The notes: generated by a model not told the origin, from the sequence alone. A DNA stretch of 64,000 nucleotides from CALLVY01 sp937899855 (GCA_039820405.1 JBCBQC010000002.1:248001-312000), one strand, 5' to 3'. Numbered from the stretch's first letter, positions 27,679 to 36,156 are shown. Translations and numbers: made by a program.

Positions 27679-27921
27679 TTATAGGGGCGAAACGCGGATT
27701 TTGTCTTTGATCGACTGAATCAGTGCGGGAGAGACCCGCCGGCGGTGTACTTTGCTTTTGATAAATTCGCGGAAGGATTTTTCCTTGCTGAGCACTTCGA
27801 GATAGAGTGGATTTTGTTTGATTTCTTGGAGGAGGGCCATTTCGGCTTCTTTACTGAGTTCATTATCGAGGTACATGTTGACCTTTCTGATGAGGTCTTG
27901 ATAATTTTGCTGATTCCCCAT
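27679..27921 (-). CDS. Small anti-sigma-factor-like protein
   Basis: 80 residues, charged and helical (NMYLDNELSKEAEMALLQEI, then EFIKSKVHRRRVSPALI), with no membrane segment. The short L-D-x-E-L-S-x-E-x-E helical opening is the pattern of the small cytosolic anti-sigma proteins that follow ECF sigma genes in this phylum, though the His/Cys zinc motif of ZAS domains is absent. It lies 83 nt downstream of the sigma factor gene on the same strand, separated by a strong hairpin that could make its expression conditional. Confidence 0.75.
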   Translation of the reverse strand: MGNQQNYQDLIRKVNMYLDNELSKEAEMALLQEIKQNPLYLEVLSKEKSFREFIKSKVHRRRVSPALIQSIKDKIRVSPL

Positions 27922-27950
27922 TGCTCACTTTTTAGAACGTTAATGAATAT

Positions 27951-27993
27951 AAAACAGCGCTCCCGTCGGGCCATAAAAGCCGACGGGAGCGCT
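27951..27993 (-). terminator. Strong hairpin between sigma and anti-sigma genes
   Basis: AGCGCTCCCGTCGG (27956-27969) pairs perfectly with CCGACGGGAGCGCT (27980-27993) across a 10-nt loop; on the minus strand GTTTTAT follows. It lies 11 nt after the sigma stop and before the anti-sigma ATG, so it may act as a full or partial terminator. Confidence 0.75.
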
Positions 27994-28004
27994 ACTGTTT
28001 GTAC

Positions 28005-28589
28005 TTAGGACCGCTTGTCTTGAAAGCCGAGTGACTTGGCGTAGTTGGTCAGTCTTTCTTTCAACATGTTGCGGGCGCGGTGCAGTCGAGATCTCACGGT
28101 ACCGATGGGGATGTCGATGATCTTGGAGATTTCCTCGTAGGTAAAACCCTCGATATCGCAGAGTAGTATCACCGTCCGGAAATCCACCGGTAGGGCGTTG
28201 ACCGCCGTAGTGACCTCATCTCCCATCATACTTTGGTAGATCTCTTCGCGCAAGTCGATGTAACTCGTCAACTTCGTTCCTTCCTCTTCATCGTGGTAAC
28301 TGATGATTTCTTCGTAATCGACTTTCTTTGGTCGCTTGCTTTTCTTGCGGTACTGGTTGATGAATCCGTTTTTCAGGATTTTGAACAACCAGGCTTTGGC
28401 ATTCGTCCCTTCGATGTATTTATCGATAAAACGGTAGGCCTTCATGTAGGTCTCTTGTACCAAGTCATTGGCATCTTCCTCGTTGTGGGTAAGATTGTAG
28501 GCGAAATTGTACAGGGAGTCCGCGTGAGGGTAGAATTCTACCTCAAAGATACGGTCGTAGTGTAATGATTTGTCTTTATTTTCCGCCAT
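28005..28589 (-). CDS. ECF RNA polymerase sigma factor
   Basis: About 194 residues from the ATG at 28589 (MAENKDKS...); the longer frame starts at a TTG inside the promoter leader. Region 2 is clear (LYNFAYNLTHNEEDANDLVQ, KAWLFKILKNGFINQYRKK), then an acidic linker, and region 4 (FRTVILLCDIEGFTYEEISKI then GTVRSRLHRARNML) that contacts the -35-like element. Such RpoE/SigW-type factors direct envelope or stress regulons. A full promoter lies 28-56 nt upstream, and a small anti-sigma-like gene follows after a hairpin. Confidence 0.95.
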   Translation of the reverse strand: MAENKDKSLHYDRIFEVEFYPHADSLYNFAYNLTHNEEDANDLVQETYMKAYRFIDKYIEGTNAKAWLFKILKNGFINQYRKKSKRPKKVDYEEIISYHDEEEGTKLTSYIDLREEIYQSMMGDEVTTAVNALPVDFRTVILLCDIEGFTYEEISKIIDIPIGTVRSRLHRARNMLKERLTNYAKSLGFQDKRS

Positions 28590-28616
28590 TAGTAACATAA
28601 AGGTAACATTTATTCC

Positions 28617-28645
28617 CAAAAATAATGCCCCGCATTACTGTGCAA
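28617..28645 (-). promoter_or_regulatory. Promoter of ECF sigma factor gene
   Basis: Minus-strand TTG (28645-28643), 18-nt spacer, TATTTTTG (28624-28617): an excellent match to TTG-N17-23-TAnnTTTG. This is the housekeeping-type consensus of the phylum, so basal transcription need not depend on the ECF factor itself. Confidence 0.7.
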
Positions 28646-28715
28646 GGTTGACAAAGGGCACAACTTGGATTTTGGGAAAAAAGTTTCTAGCGCTGCAATT
28701 TTTTTCGATTTATGC

Positions 28716-29300
28716 TCAGAAATCTACGATTTCGATACTGGAAATGGTTTTTTCGAACCATTTCAGCGGGGCTTGGTTCTTGTCCCCGGTGCGGGTATCA
28801 CACTTGAAGAAGAGGTAATACCGCTGTCGGTGGGCACCGATGCGGTCGAGTAGGCTTTGGAGTCGCTCGTTACCTTTTTGTTCTTGTTCGTAGAGGTGGA
28901 GGTGGCGCCAGCTGTAGTAGGCCTCGTCGTGTAGCTCCACCAGGTCCAGCAGACCGCAGTCGTCGGTGTAGGCTTGGAGAAATTGGCGGGCGAAGACGGC
29001 GTGGTGTTTGGACCAATCGCGGGGGTATCCGCTTTTGTCTTCGAGGTGTTTGAAGGAATCGTGTACGTAGGCCACCAGGCGCAGGTCACGCCGCAGGGGC
29101 TCATCGATGGGGAGGCGATCGATATTGTCGAGCACTTCCCGGACGTGGTAGAGCACCTTACCTTCGGGATGGCCAAAGCGGGGTTTGCCCCACATCAGAC
29201 CGCGTACGAACTCCGGCTCGCTCAAAATCTCCTTTTCGAGCTTGCTTTCGGGACGTAGCCACTCTTCAATTTCGGTGCGCTCTTGCAGCGTCATTTCCAT
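28716..29300 (-). CDS. HD-domain protein
   Basis: 194 residues. The HD metal-dependent phosphohydrolase pattern is visible: His44 and His52 (GHPEGKVLYHVREVL), His80-Asp81 (AYVHDSFKH), His99-His100 and a further His124-Asp125 (ELHDEAYYSW). The HPEG..H opening is like HD proteins acting on nucleotides or RNA ends. The substrate cannot be told. It is upstream of the ECF sigma gene on the same strand, but that gene has its own promoter within the 126-nt gap, so a functional link is not shown. Confidence 0.82.
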   Translation of the reverse strand: MEMTLQERTEIEEWLRPESKLEKEILSEPEFVRGLMWGKPRFGHPEGKVLYHVREVLDNIDRLPIDEPLRRDLRLVAYVHDSFKHLEDKSGYPRDWSKHHAVFARQFLQAYTDDCGLLDLVELHDEAYYSWRHLHLYEQEQKGNERLQSLLDRIGAHRQRYYLFFKCDTRTGDKNQAPLKWFEKTISSIEIVDF

Positions 29301-29485
29301 AATGAGTTATTGCATCAGGGTTTTTACGCCCCGCTTTACCAAATATACCTCCTCCGTATTCAATAATCGGGCCGTTGGTCTGGGCTCGGCGGAGCAAAAA
29401 CAAATCAGCGGAAGTGTATTACCCTCTGTTAACGTCCTGTTAAAGCGGGGTTTTACACATAACAGCCCCACTAAGAGAACGTTTA

Positions 29486-29510
29486 ATTTGCGTTGTTTTA
29501 CAACGCAAAT
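29486..29510. promoter_or_regulatory. Perfect 11-bp palindrome upstream of the HtrA protease gene
   Basis: ATTTGCGTTGT (29486-29496) and ACAACGCAAAT (29500-29510) flank a 3-nt TTT loop, 55 nt before the ATG. It lacks a U-tract, so an operator for a stress regulator or an mRNA 5' hairpin is more likely than a terminator. Confidence 0.55.
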
Positions 29511-29564
29511 ATCAAAGATTTAGTTTTCAAACCCAATTTTTTCACCAAATAGAAATCCAACGCC

Positions 29565-30740
29565 ATGATTAAGAAAATGTTCTCCCTGGTTTTTGCCGGA
29601 ATGGTGGGTGGCTTGATCACCTTTGGCGGCTTACAATATTACTTGTCCAATCATCAAGTAGCCCTCCAAGCCAGCCCTCCTCCCGCTCAATCCGTCAGTA
29701 AGCTCAACCTCCCCGCTGGCGGTAGCGCCGTACCCGCCAGCTTTACCACAGCCGCCCGTAAGGCCATGCCCGCCGTCGTACACATCACCGCCGCCGAAAG
29801 TGCCGACCTGGCCCGCCAGCGCCGCCAAAACTCCGACGATCCCTTCCAGCAGTTTTTTGGCAACGATTTTTTCTTTGGCAGTCCCTTCGGAGGCAACCAA
29901 CCCCGCCAAGGATCGGGCTCGGGAGTCATCATTTCGGAAGATGGCTATATCGTCACCAACAACCACGTCGTCGAATTCGCAGACGAAGTCATGGTCACCC
30001 TCTTCGACAACCACGAGTACCAAGCCAGCGTAGTGGGTACCGACCCCAAGACCGACCTGGCCGTCCTCAAGATCGAAGCCTCCGGGCTCCCCGTCATGCG
30101 CAACGCCGATTCGGATCTCGCCGAAGTCGGGCAGTGGGTGCTCGCCGTGGGCAACCCCTTTGACCTCACCTCCACCGTTACGGCGGGCATCATCAGCGCC
30201 AAAGGCCGCAACATCAACATCATCAATAATAGCCGCGACGCCATCGAAGCCTTTATCCAGACCGATGCCGCCGTCAACCCCGGCAATAGCGGGGGCGCCC
30301 TGGTCGATACCGAAGGGCAACTCCTGGGGATCAATACCGCCATCGCCACCCAAACCGGCAGTTTCTCCGGCTATTCCTTCGCCATCCCCGTCAATATGGT
30401 CACCCGTATCGTCAACGACATCATCGAATACGGCTCCTACCAACGGGGCTACCTCGGCATCAATATCTCCGATCTCGACAACGAAAGAGCGGATGAACTG
30501 AACCTTCAAATCACGCAGGGTGTTATCGTGGAAAGTCTGGTGGGAGGGGGTGCCGCAGAATTTGCGGGACTACTGCCCAACGACGTGATTATCGGCGTCA
30601 ACGGACGCCAGGTCAAATCCGTACCCGAGTTACAGGAGCTCGTCGGTCGGGCCCAAGTGGGAGAGGTGCTGGACATTGACGTCAATCGCAATGGCGACTC
30701 CGTAAGCATCCCCGTAAAGCTGAGGAGTGTGGATGAATAA
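29565..30740 (+). CDS. HtrA/Deg-family serine protease, single PDZ
   Basis: 391 residues. An N-terminal hydrophobic segment (about 5-25) serves as signal or anchor. The trypsin-like domain has the triad His134 (TNNHVV), Asp164 (KTDLAV) and Ser242 (GNSGGAL), and the last hundred residues are one PDZ domain (GVIVESLVGGGAAEFAGLLPNDV region). A Gln/Phe-rich loop lies near residues 90-110. One PDZ gives a DegS-like rather than DegP-like layout. The protein likely degrades or senses misfolded envelope proteins. A perfect palindrome lies upstream and a terminator 180 nt downstream. Confidence 0.94.
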   Translation: MIKKMFSLVFAGMVGGLITFGGLQYYLSNHQVALQASPPPAQSVSKLNLPAGGSAVPASFTTAARKAMPAVVHITAAESADLARQRRQNSDDPFQQFFGNDFFFGSPFGGNQPRQGSGSGVIISEDGYIVTNNHVVEFADEVMVTLFDNHEYQASVVGTDPKTDLAVLKIEASGLPVMRNADSDLAEVGQWVLAVGNPFDLTSTVTAGIISAKGRNINIINNSRDAIEAFIQTDAAVNPGNSGGALVDTEGQLLGINTAIATQTGSFSGYSFAIPVNMVTRIVNDIIEYGSYQRGYLGINISDLDNERADELNLQITQGVIVESLVGGGAAEFAGLLPNDVIIGVNGRQVKSVPELQELVGRAQVGEVLDIDVNRNGDSVSIPVKLRSVDE

Positions 30741-30922
30741 GACGCCTTATTTTAGGATTATATTAACACTTTTTAGACAACATTCCAGGCTTTTGAATGG
30801 TTAAATTGGTGTAGCTCAGGGACGAAGAAAATGACGTAAGTGCAGCTACCAAATAGATAAAAAGCTCCCGGAAACGGGAAAAAGATACTTGTTTAAAGTT
30901 GGTTTTTCGTTTTGTTTTGATG

Positions 30923-30960
30923 CGTCTGTCCGGTGAAAGCCAGGGCAGACGTTTTTTTTT
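30923..30960 (+). terminator. Terminator downstream of HtrA gene
   Basis: CGTCTGTCC (30923-30931) pairs with GGGCAGACG (30943-30951; one G-T pair), followed by nine T residues. It sits 28 nt before the ComF start and insulates that gene from the protease transcript. Confidence 0.8.
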
Positions 30961-30987
30961 GCGCTGCCAATCCGCTATTTTTAGTTC

Positions 30988-31692
30988 ATGGTAGCTCCCC
31001 GGCAGTTGTTCGAAGACTTTCTGGCCCTCTTTTACCCCCGCCTCTGTTTGGCCTGTGGCCAGCATCCCCCCACCGGCGACGACCTCACCTGCACCGTCTG
31101 CCAGTACCAATTGCCCCAAACCAACTTCCACCTCGAACGCGAAAATGGCTTTACCGAACACTTTTGGGGGCGCCTACCCCTCCAAGCGGGAGCCGCACGC
31201 TATTATTTTACCAAGAAGAGCAAAACCCAGCAGCTCATCCACCAACTCAAATACGGTGGCCAGGCCCGTGTCGGCTTACAAGTGGGCCGGCAATACGGGC
31301 GGGAGCTCCGGGACGCTCCCCACTTCCGCGGCATCGATCTCATCGTTCCCGTTCCCCTACACCCCCGCAAGCAAAAAATGCGGGGCTACAATCAATCCGA
31401 CAGCTTTGCCCGGGGGCTCTCGGAAAGCCTACAACGCCCCTGGCAAGCCCATGCCCTTCAACGCGTGAGCCCCAGCCCCAGCCAGACGCAAAAAACCCGC
31501 ATCGAACGCTTTGAAAATGTCCGGCGAGCATTCCGCGTTCCCCGACCGGCCAACCTAAGGGGCAAACACCTACTCCTGGTCGACGACGTCCTGACCACCG
31601 GCGCCACCCTCGAAGCCTGTGCCCTCCAAATTCTCGCCATCCCCGGTACTACCGTCAGCATGGCCACCATCGCCATGGCGCAGCAAAGCTAA
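30988..31692 (+). CDS. comF: ComF-family phosphoribosyltransferase-like protein
   Basis: 234 residues. The N-terminal double zinc knuckle is present (Cys20, Cys23, Cys35, Cys38), followed by the HQLKYGG segment and the C-terminal PRTase fold with VPVPLHPRKQKMRGYNQ and the PRPP-binding LLLVDDVLTTGAT loop. ComF proteins are needed for DNA uptake in naturally competent bacteria and bind PriA-like helicase partners; in many species the role is less certain. No other competence gene is in the window. Confidence 0.95.
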   Translation: MVAPRQLFEDFLALFYPRLCLACGQHPPTGDDLTCTVCQYQLPQTNFHLERENGFTEHFWGRLPLQAGAARYYFTKKSKTQQLIHQLKYGGQARVGLQVGRQYGRELRDAPHFRGIDLIVPVPLHPRKQKMRGYNQSDSFARGLSESLQRPWQAHALQRVSPSPSQTQKTRIERFENVRRAFRVPRPANLRGKHLLLVDDVLTTGATLEACALQILAIPGTTVSMATIAMAQQS

Positions 31693-31760
31693 AGGAGATG
31701 CCTGTCACACTGATCCCATTTTTCCCGACCGCTAAAGCCCCAAAAAAATTAAACTTCGCT

Positions 31761-31779
31761 CGACTGGAACCTCCAGTCG
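31761..31779. promoter_or_regulatory. 8-bp inverted repeat before the repeat/OmpA-like gene
   Basis: CGACTGGA (31761-31768) and TCCAGTCG (31772-31779) with a 3-nt loop, between ComF and the exported repeat protein. No U-tract follows directly. It may be an operator or a weak transcript end. Confidence 0.35.
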
Positions 31780-31864
31780 GCGCCCGCGTGCGCAACTGCG
31801 TCGCCTATTTTTCCGTATCATTAAAAAAACAATCCCGTATTCCCCACTTTAACACCAATCCACA

Positions 31865-33973
31865 ATGAGTACCCTATCTCGCGCCCTATTCATTCTCTTT
31901 TGCAGTGGACTTTTTCCCCTCGCCCTGCCCGCCCAGTTCGTCAACTTTGAGGATACCTGGAAGGAATTTCTCGCCAACGAAAAAACCTCCAACATCAGCA
32001 AGCTGACGCAGCCTTCCAAGGAGGAGAAAATCGACTACGCCAAATACTGTCTCATGTACGCCACCACCTACTTCTGCGGTGGGGAGATCGACCAGTCGGA
32101 GAAGCAGATGTCCGAAATCCGCAGCGTAGGCGAGACGGCCTACAACCAAATCCCGGGCTTCAAGGAACGCTTTACCGATTTGGAGGTCAAGATCAAGGCC
32201 TTTTACAAGGTCGACCGGCTGTGGAAGATCTTTTTGCTCAAACGCAGCGTCACCATTGCCGACCTCGAAGGCATCGAGGCCGCCACGCGGGTCTGCGAAA
32301 AGGGGACCCTCGCCAAATACAACCACATGGCGTCCTACGCCTACTACTGCCAGAAGGACCTGACCAAGGCCAAGGACTATTTTGAAAATCGGGTCTTAAA
32401 ACTGGCCGAACGCACCACCCTCAAGGTGGCCGATGTCGAAGGGTTGGAAAAAGAGGTGGGCACCACCAAGAAACTGTACAAGGGCCTCACCGCACTGGGT
32501 AAGGCCTGGAAGACCTACATCGATACCGATCAATCGCCCGGCTTCAAACCTGAGCTGCCCCTGATCCAGTGCCACGTCGAGCCTTCCATCAAGGTGCACG
32601 TGTTGCGAGCCGCTGCCGATCTCTGTGAACGGGGGGCTGCCGAATTGGCGCAAATCGAAAAACTAGAGAATACGATGGACGAGCCCCTGAGTACCGCCGT
32701 AGCCAAGAAAGTCGACTGGCTGCGCGGGGAGGTGGGCAAATACACCGGGGATGAGGCGGTGCTCAATAAGGCCTGGGAAGAATTCAAATCGACCCAGGAG
32801 CTGGCCCAGGGCATCAACTTTGGCTACGAATACTGCCGACTGGAGGATCAAATCAAGGCCTACATCATGAATGGGGCCATCAACTTTTGCGAGCAAGCCG
32901 AGCCCATGCTCAACAAAATCGGCGCCCTGCTCCAGGAGCACGAGCCCCAGTTGGGAGCGGATACCGAGACCCAATTGCAAAAGCTGTTCGATCGCTACCA
33001 GCAACGCGAAGAAGAGCTCAAGGCCCTCAACAGCCTCTGGTCAAGCTACCTCGAAAATGGCGATACGCTGCTGGAAGCCTACGAGCTGGCCGCGGCCTAC
33101 TGCGACCCCATTGCCCAGACCAAGGCTTGGGTCATCGAGGGCAGCTTCTTTGAGGCCTGTATGGAGGGCAAAAAATACCTGGACCAAATCGACGCCCTCA
33201 AGCGGGAAAAGCGCCTAAAATACGAGGAAGACCTCAAGTGTGCGGTGATCCGACTGCGCCAAAAGGTCTACGACTGCCGCTACTGGGAATTGGTACTCCA
33301 GGCCCGCAAGGAAACCCACGCCGAACGCGAGCGCTTTGGCCCCGAATCCGCCAAGATCATGTACGGCGACTTAAACAGCGACCAACTGCCCTGCGAAACC
33401 ACCGTATTGTACAATCCCTTGGGCAATATCGGCATCAAATACATCATTTCGACCTACCTGTGCCAGGAAATCGACCTGGCCAAAATGGGGGATCCCGAGT
33501 ACTACAAAAAAATTGCCAGCTGGGTAGACAGCAAGGTGCTGCAAGCCTACTGCGAGACCAGCATGCGTTGTAAGGAGGACTTCTTCATCTACCTCGAAGG
33601 ACATACCGACGGGCACGCCTTTAAAGGGGCGCGCTACAAAAAATCGCTCGATATCCCGGAGGGAACGATCTTTACGCACTACCTGGACGAAGAGGTGGCG
33701 GAGAAAAATACCGAACGGGAAATTACCAATAGCCTACGTAGCAATATGGAGCTGGGCATCGCTCGGGCCTGGACCGTCAAGCACCAGCTGGATTTTATGG
33801 AAGTGCCCATCGAAATTGGGGCTTACGAACATCCCGATGATGAAAAGGGCGGCGAATACCGCAAGGTGGATATCGAGCTAAACATTACCAACCTCTTGCT
33901 CGATTTCTACGAAAAACGGCTCCAGGAACTGCTCGACGCTTCGGGAATTGGCAAACGCCCGGACGACTGCTAG
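31865..33973 (+). CDS. Exported protein with five paired-cysteine helical repeats and OmpA-like C-terminus
   Basis: 702 residues with a signal peptide (cleavage near ALPAQ). Residues 30-480 hold five repeats of about 90 residues, each opening with W-x2-(F/Y) at Trp32, Trp120, Trp215, Trp304 and Trp392. In repeats 2-5 two cysteines lie 18-19 apart (144/162, 236/254, 324/342, 413/432), on either side of a K-A/V-x helix; repeat 1 has 62/71. These are predicted helices with possible disulfides. The C-terminal 200 residues contain YLEGHTDG (577-583), SNMELGIARAWTVKHQL and EYRKVDIEL, a divergent OmpA domain with a larger insert than usual. It is probably a periplasmic cell-wall-linked protein. I do not know a named family with this repeat. 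Confidence 0.8.
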   Translation: MSTLSRALFILFCSGLFPLALPAQFVNFEDTWKEFLANEKTSNISKLTQPSKEEKIDYAKYCLMYATTYFCGGEIDQSEKQMSEIRSVGETAYNQIPGFKERFTDLEVKIKAFYKVDRLWKIFLLKRSVTIADLEGIEAATRVCEKGTLAKYNHMASYAYYCQKDLTKAKDYFENRVLKLAERTTLKVADVEGLEKEVGTTKKLYKGLTALGKAWKTYIDTDQSPGFKPELPLIQCHVEPSIKVHVLRAAADLCERGAAELAQIEKLENTMDEPLSTAVAKKVDWLRGEVGKYTGDEAVLNKAWEEFKSTQELAQGINFGYEYCRLEDQIKAYIMNGAINFCEQAEPMLNKIGALLQEHEPQLGADTETQLQKLFDRYQQREEELKALNSLWSSYLENGDTLLEAYELAAAYCDPIAQTKAWVIEGSFFEACMEGKKYLDQIDALKREKRLKYEEDLKCAVIRLRQKVYDCRYWELVLQARKETHAERERFGPESAKIMYGDLNSDQLPCETTVLYNPLGNIGIKYIISTYLCQEIDLAKMGDPEYYKKIASWVDSKVLQAYCETSMRCKEDFFIYLEGHTDGHAFKGARYKKSLDIPEGTIFTHYLDEEVAEKNTEREITNSLRSNMELGIARAWTVKHQLDFMEVPIEIGAYEHPDDEKGGEYRKVDIELNITNLLLDFYEKRLQELLDASGIGKRPDDC

Positions 33974-34046
33974 GCAGTTTAACAAAACATTACGCTTTCA
34001 AAGGCCAGCGACGGGAACTAAGCTCCCCCGATTCGCGGTTTATATA

Positions 34047-34201
34047 GTGCGGTACGGTCGCAAGACCAGCGAAGCACCGCACCGATAGAAATCTCAAACA
34101 ACTCACTTACTCTTTACTTATCGCCCCAATATCCCGAGTGGAAGCACCCAATCCCGATGCCTCCACTCGGCCTCGTTACCGTGGTGGCTTGTTGAGCCGC
34201 C
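34047..34201 (+). promoter_or_regulatory. Structured leader (three hairpins) of sigma factor gene
   Basis: Three successive stems: GTGCGGT/ACCGCAC (34047-34053, 34076-34082) with an inner GGTC-gcaa-GACC hairpin; CCGAGTGGA/TCCACTCGG (34134-34142, 34162-34170); and GGTGGCT/AGCCGCC (34183-34189, 34195-34201). The last ends 4 nt before the AAAAAGGAG ribosome binding site. This looks like a regulated leader, but no known riboswitch class is recognised. Confidence 0.45.
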
Positions 34202-34221
34202 GATAAAAAGGAGCTACACCA

Positions 34222-35001
34222 ATGATCAAGACTTATTCCGACGCGGAGATTCTCCAAAAGATACGACTGGGCATCCCCTCCAACGCCGCGGTGGTGGGTT
34301 GGTTATACGACCAGATTCGCCCCCAGATTTACAGCATTGGGATCAGCATGGGCCTCACCAATGAGGAAGACATTCGGGACCTCACCCAGGACGTCATTGA
34401 GGCGTTCTACCGCCAGGTCATGGAAGATCGCTTTCGGGGGGAATCGAGTATCCTTTCCTACCTTTACGCCATTGCCAAAAACAAGTGTGTCGATCGATTG
34501 CGCAAAAGCCGCGAATTACTCTACGATCCCCGAGAACTCGCGGAAAGTGGGGAAGAATGGGACGAGGAATCGCCGGAAGCCCTGGTGATCTTGGCCGAAA
34601 AAACACGGCTGTGGAAAGGTTTCCTGGGCCTTCTCCCCGAAAAGTGCCAGCGGACATTACAACTCTACTTTTCCCCCGAGTCGCCCAGCCGGGAGCAAAT
34701 GGCTCGGGAGCTGGGCTTGGGGTCCAGCCAAGCCGTAGCCAATGCCATCTACCGCTGTAAGAAAAAACTGGCCCAGCTCATCCTCAACGATCCGATCCTA
34801 CTCGGCCGACTGATGGATTCCTTCAACGATCCCTTTGGCTTGATGCAGGCCCTCATCCGGTACGCCGACGATTTCAACGACATCCTGGCCTTCTGCCGGG
34901 GGGACCTGCACGATCCCCAGGCCCAGCAAACAATGGAGGAACGAAGCGCCACCGATCCAGCCCTGGCCGCCCTAATCCAATTTCTCCGCGAGCGCCTCTA
35001 G
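34222..35001 (+). CDS. Sigma-70 family (ECF-like) RNA polymerase sigma factor with C-terminal extension
   Basis: 259 residues. Region 2 spans about 35-100 (DIRDLTQDVIEAFYRQVM, SILSYLYAIAKNKCVDRLRKS) and region 4 about 135-185 (LPEKCQRTLQLYF, then a helix-turn-helix AVANAIYRCKKKLAQ). An additional 65 residues (about 190-259, IL/LMDSFNDPFGLMQALIRYADDFND) are not part of the usual core and may be a regulatory tail. A strong AAAGGAG lies 9-10 nt before the ATG and a structured leader precedes it. No anti-sigma gene follows; the end overlaps the converging membrane protein gene by 30 nt. Confidence 0.85.
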   Translation: MIKTYSDAEILQKIRLGIPSNAAVVGWLYDQIRPQIYSIGISMGLTNEEDIRDLTQDVIEAFYRQVMEDRFRGESSILSYLYAIAKNKCVDRLRKSRELLYDPRELAESGEEWDEESPEALVILAEKTRLWKGFLGLLPEKCQRTLQLYFSPESPSREQMARELGLGSSQAVANAIYRCKKKLAQLILNDPILLGRLMDSFNDPFGLMQALIRYADDFNDILAFCRGDLHDPQAQQTMEERSATDPALAALIQFLRERL

Positions 35002-35724
35002 GTCATTTTCCTCCTCCCGCTGACGGTTCCGCAGCTCAGTCCGGACCGCCATCATATCGATCCGGTAGCGCCGGTGGCCGTGTTTGAGCAGGTAGCGCTC
35101 CAGAATCTTTTCGATGGCCGAGCCCTTGATTTCGGCGATGGCCTCCTCCTCACTGCGCCCCAACTGCTCCTGCATGGCTTTGAGCTCGCTGATGATTTCC
35201 GCCGCCGCGCCCGCATCTTCCGAGTCGATGCGGAGAAAGAGCGCGCGGAGAAAATCGTAGATCTCGTAATCTTCCAAGCGATCAAATTCCCGCCGGGTAC
35301 GCCGTACGGTCTTTTTGGTCAGGGCGTAGATGTCGCCCTCGATGTAGTGCCCCAGAAGGGAGACGTAAAAATCCATGGAAGATTTGATCGGCTTACCGTC
35401 TTCGGGGGTGGCCACACCCGTGGCCGAGAGGGCTCCGATGAGGGAATAAATGACACTGGGATAGAAAAATCCGGCAAAGAGCCCGTAGCGCCAGGGGCTG
35501 TCCTGGAAAGCGGCGGGCTGCCCCCCAAAGCTGATCGTCAAATCCCAGATTTGCAGGATCCACAGCACCCCGACGGCCAATAGGCCGTGCAGGACGATGC
35601 TCCAACGAAACCAGCGCGACCGCCAAATCAGGTGGTGCCCGATCAGGTGATCGAAGTTGCGCTTGCTGGGCAGTCCAAAAATCAGGACGGACGAGACGAA
35701 AGCAATGAGGGAGGCAATGATCAT
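34972..35724 (-). CDS. Membrane protein, unknown function
   Basis: 250 residues. Two or three hydrophobic segments are visible (about 1-18, 40-62 and 85-105), followed by a long charged, helical cytoplasmic tail (about 125-250, rich in Glu/Arg, e.g. ELKAMQEQLGRSEEEAIAEI). It shares ATGA with the preceding gene (stop of the 35721 gene overlaps its start), so the two are translationally coupled. Its 3' end overlaps the converging sigma gene. No family recognised. Confidence 0.7.
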   Translation of the reverse strand: MIIASLIAFVSSVLIFGLPSKRNFDHLIGHHLIWRSRWFRWSIVLHGLLAVGVLWILQIWDLTISFGGQPAAFQDSPWRYGLFAGFFYPSVIYSLIGALSATGVATPEDGKPIKSSMDFYVSLLGHYIEGDIYALTKKTVRRTRREFDRLEDYEIYDFLRALFLRIDSEDAGAAAEIISELKAMQEQLGRSEEEAIAEIKGSAIEKILERYLLKHGHRRYRIDMMAVRTELRNRQREEENDLEALAEKLD

Positions 35725-36068
35725 AATTTATGGCGGATTTGCTTGATGATTTCCTCGGTTTTCACCTTAGTCTGTTTTCTCTGGGTAAACACCATTACTT
35801 CGAGTGCGGCGGATGGCCCACCCCTTAGATCAATATGCCCCACACTCTGGAAGAATTCAAAGGCGGGGAGCAGGGGTTCGATCGGGTGGATGTAGCCTTG
35901 TTCGGTCAGTTGTGTTTTGAGGGGGAGCCATCGGTCTTTGGGGAGGGTCGCGATAAACCTACCGATGCTTTCGTAGGAGACTAGTCCATTGCTTTTTATT
36001 AAGTCCATAAAACGTGTTTTTCGAAACGCGCCAGTCCGGGCGGCGCTTTTAGTGATCAAATGGAACAT
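35721..36068 (-). CDS. Small protein coupled to membrane protein gene
   Basis: About 115 residues from the ATG at 36068; the ATG at 36008 (MDLIKSNG...) is an alternative that would remove a basic N-terminus. The sequence is soluble and mixed alpha/beta (YESIGRFIATLPKDRW, GYIHPIEPLLPAFEFFQ). Its TGA overlaps the start of the membrane protein gene downstream. No family recognised; likely a partner of that protein. Confidence 0.65.
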   Translation of the reverse strand: MFHLITKSAARTGAFRKTRFMDLIKSNGLVSYESIGRFIATLPKDRWLPLKTQLTEQGYIHPIEPLLPAFEFFQSVGHIDLRGGPSAALEVMVFTQRKQTKVKTEEIIKQIRHKL

Positions 36069-36156
36069 TTTGGTTAGCGGAAAACGGTCTGTCAAAGGTT
36101 AGTCGAACGAATCGCCCGGATATAATCAGGAATGATGACTTTTTTTAAATTTTTCC

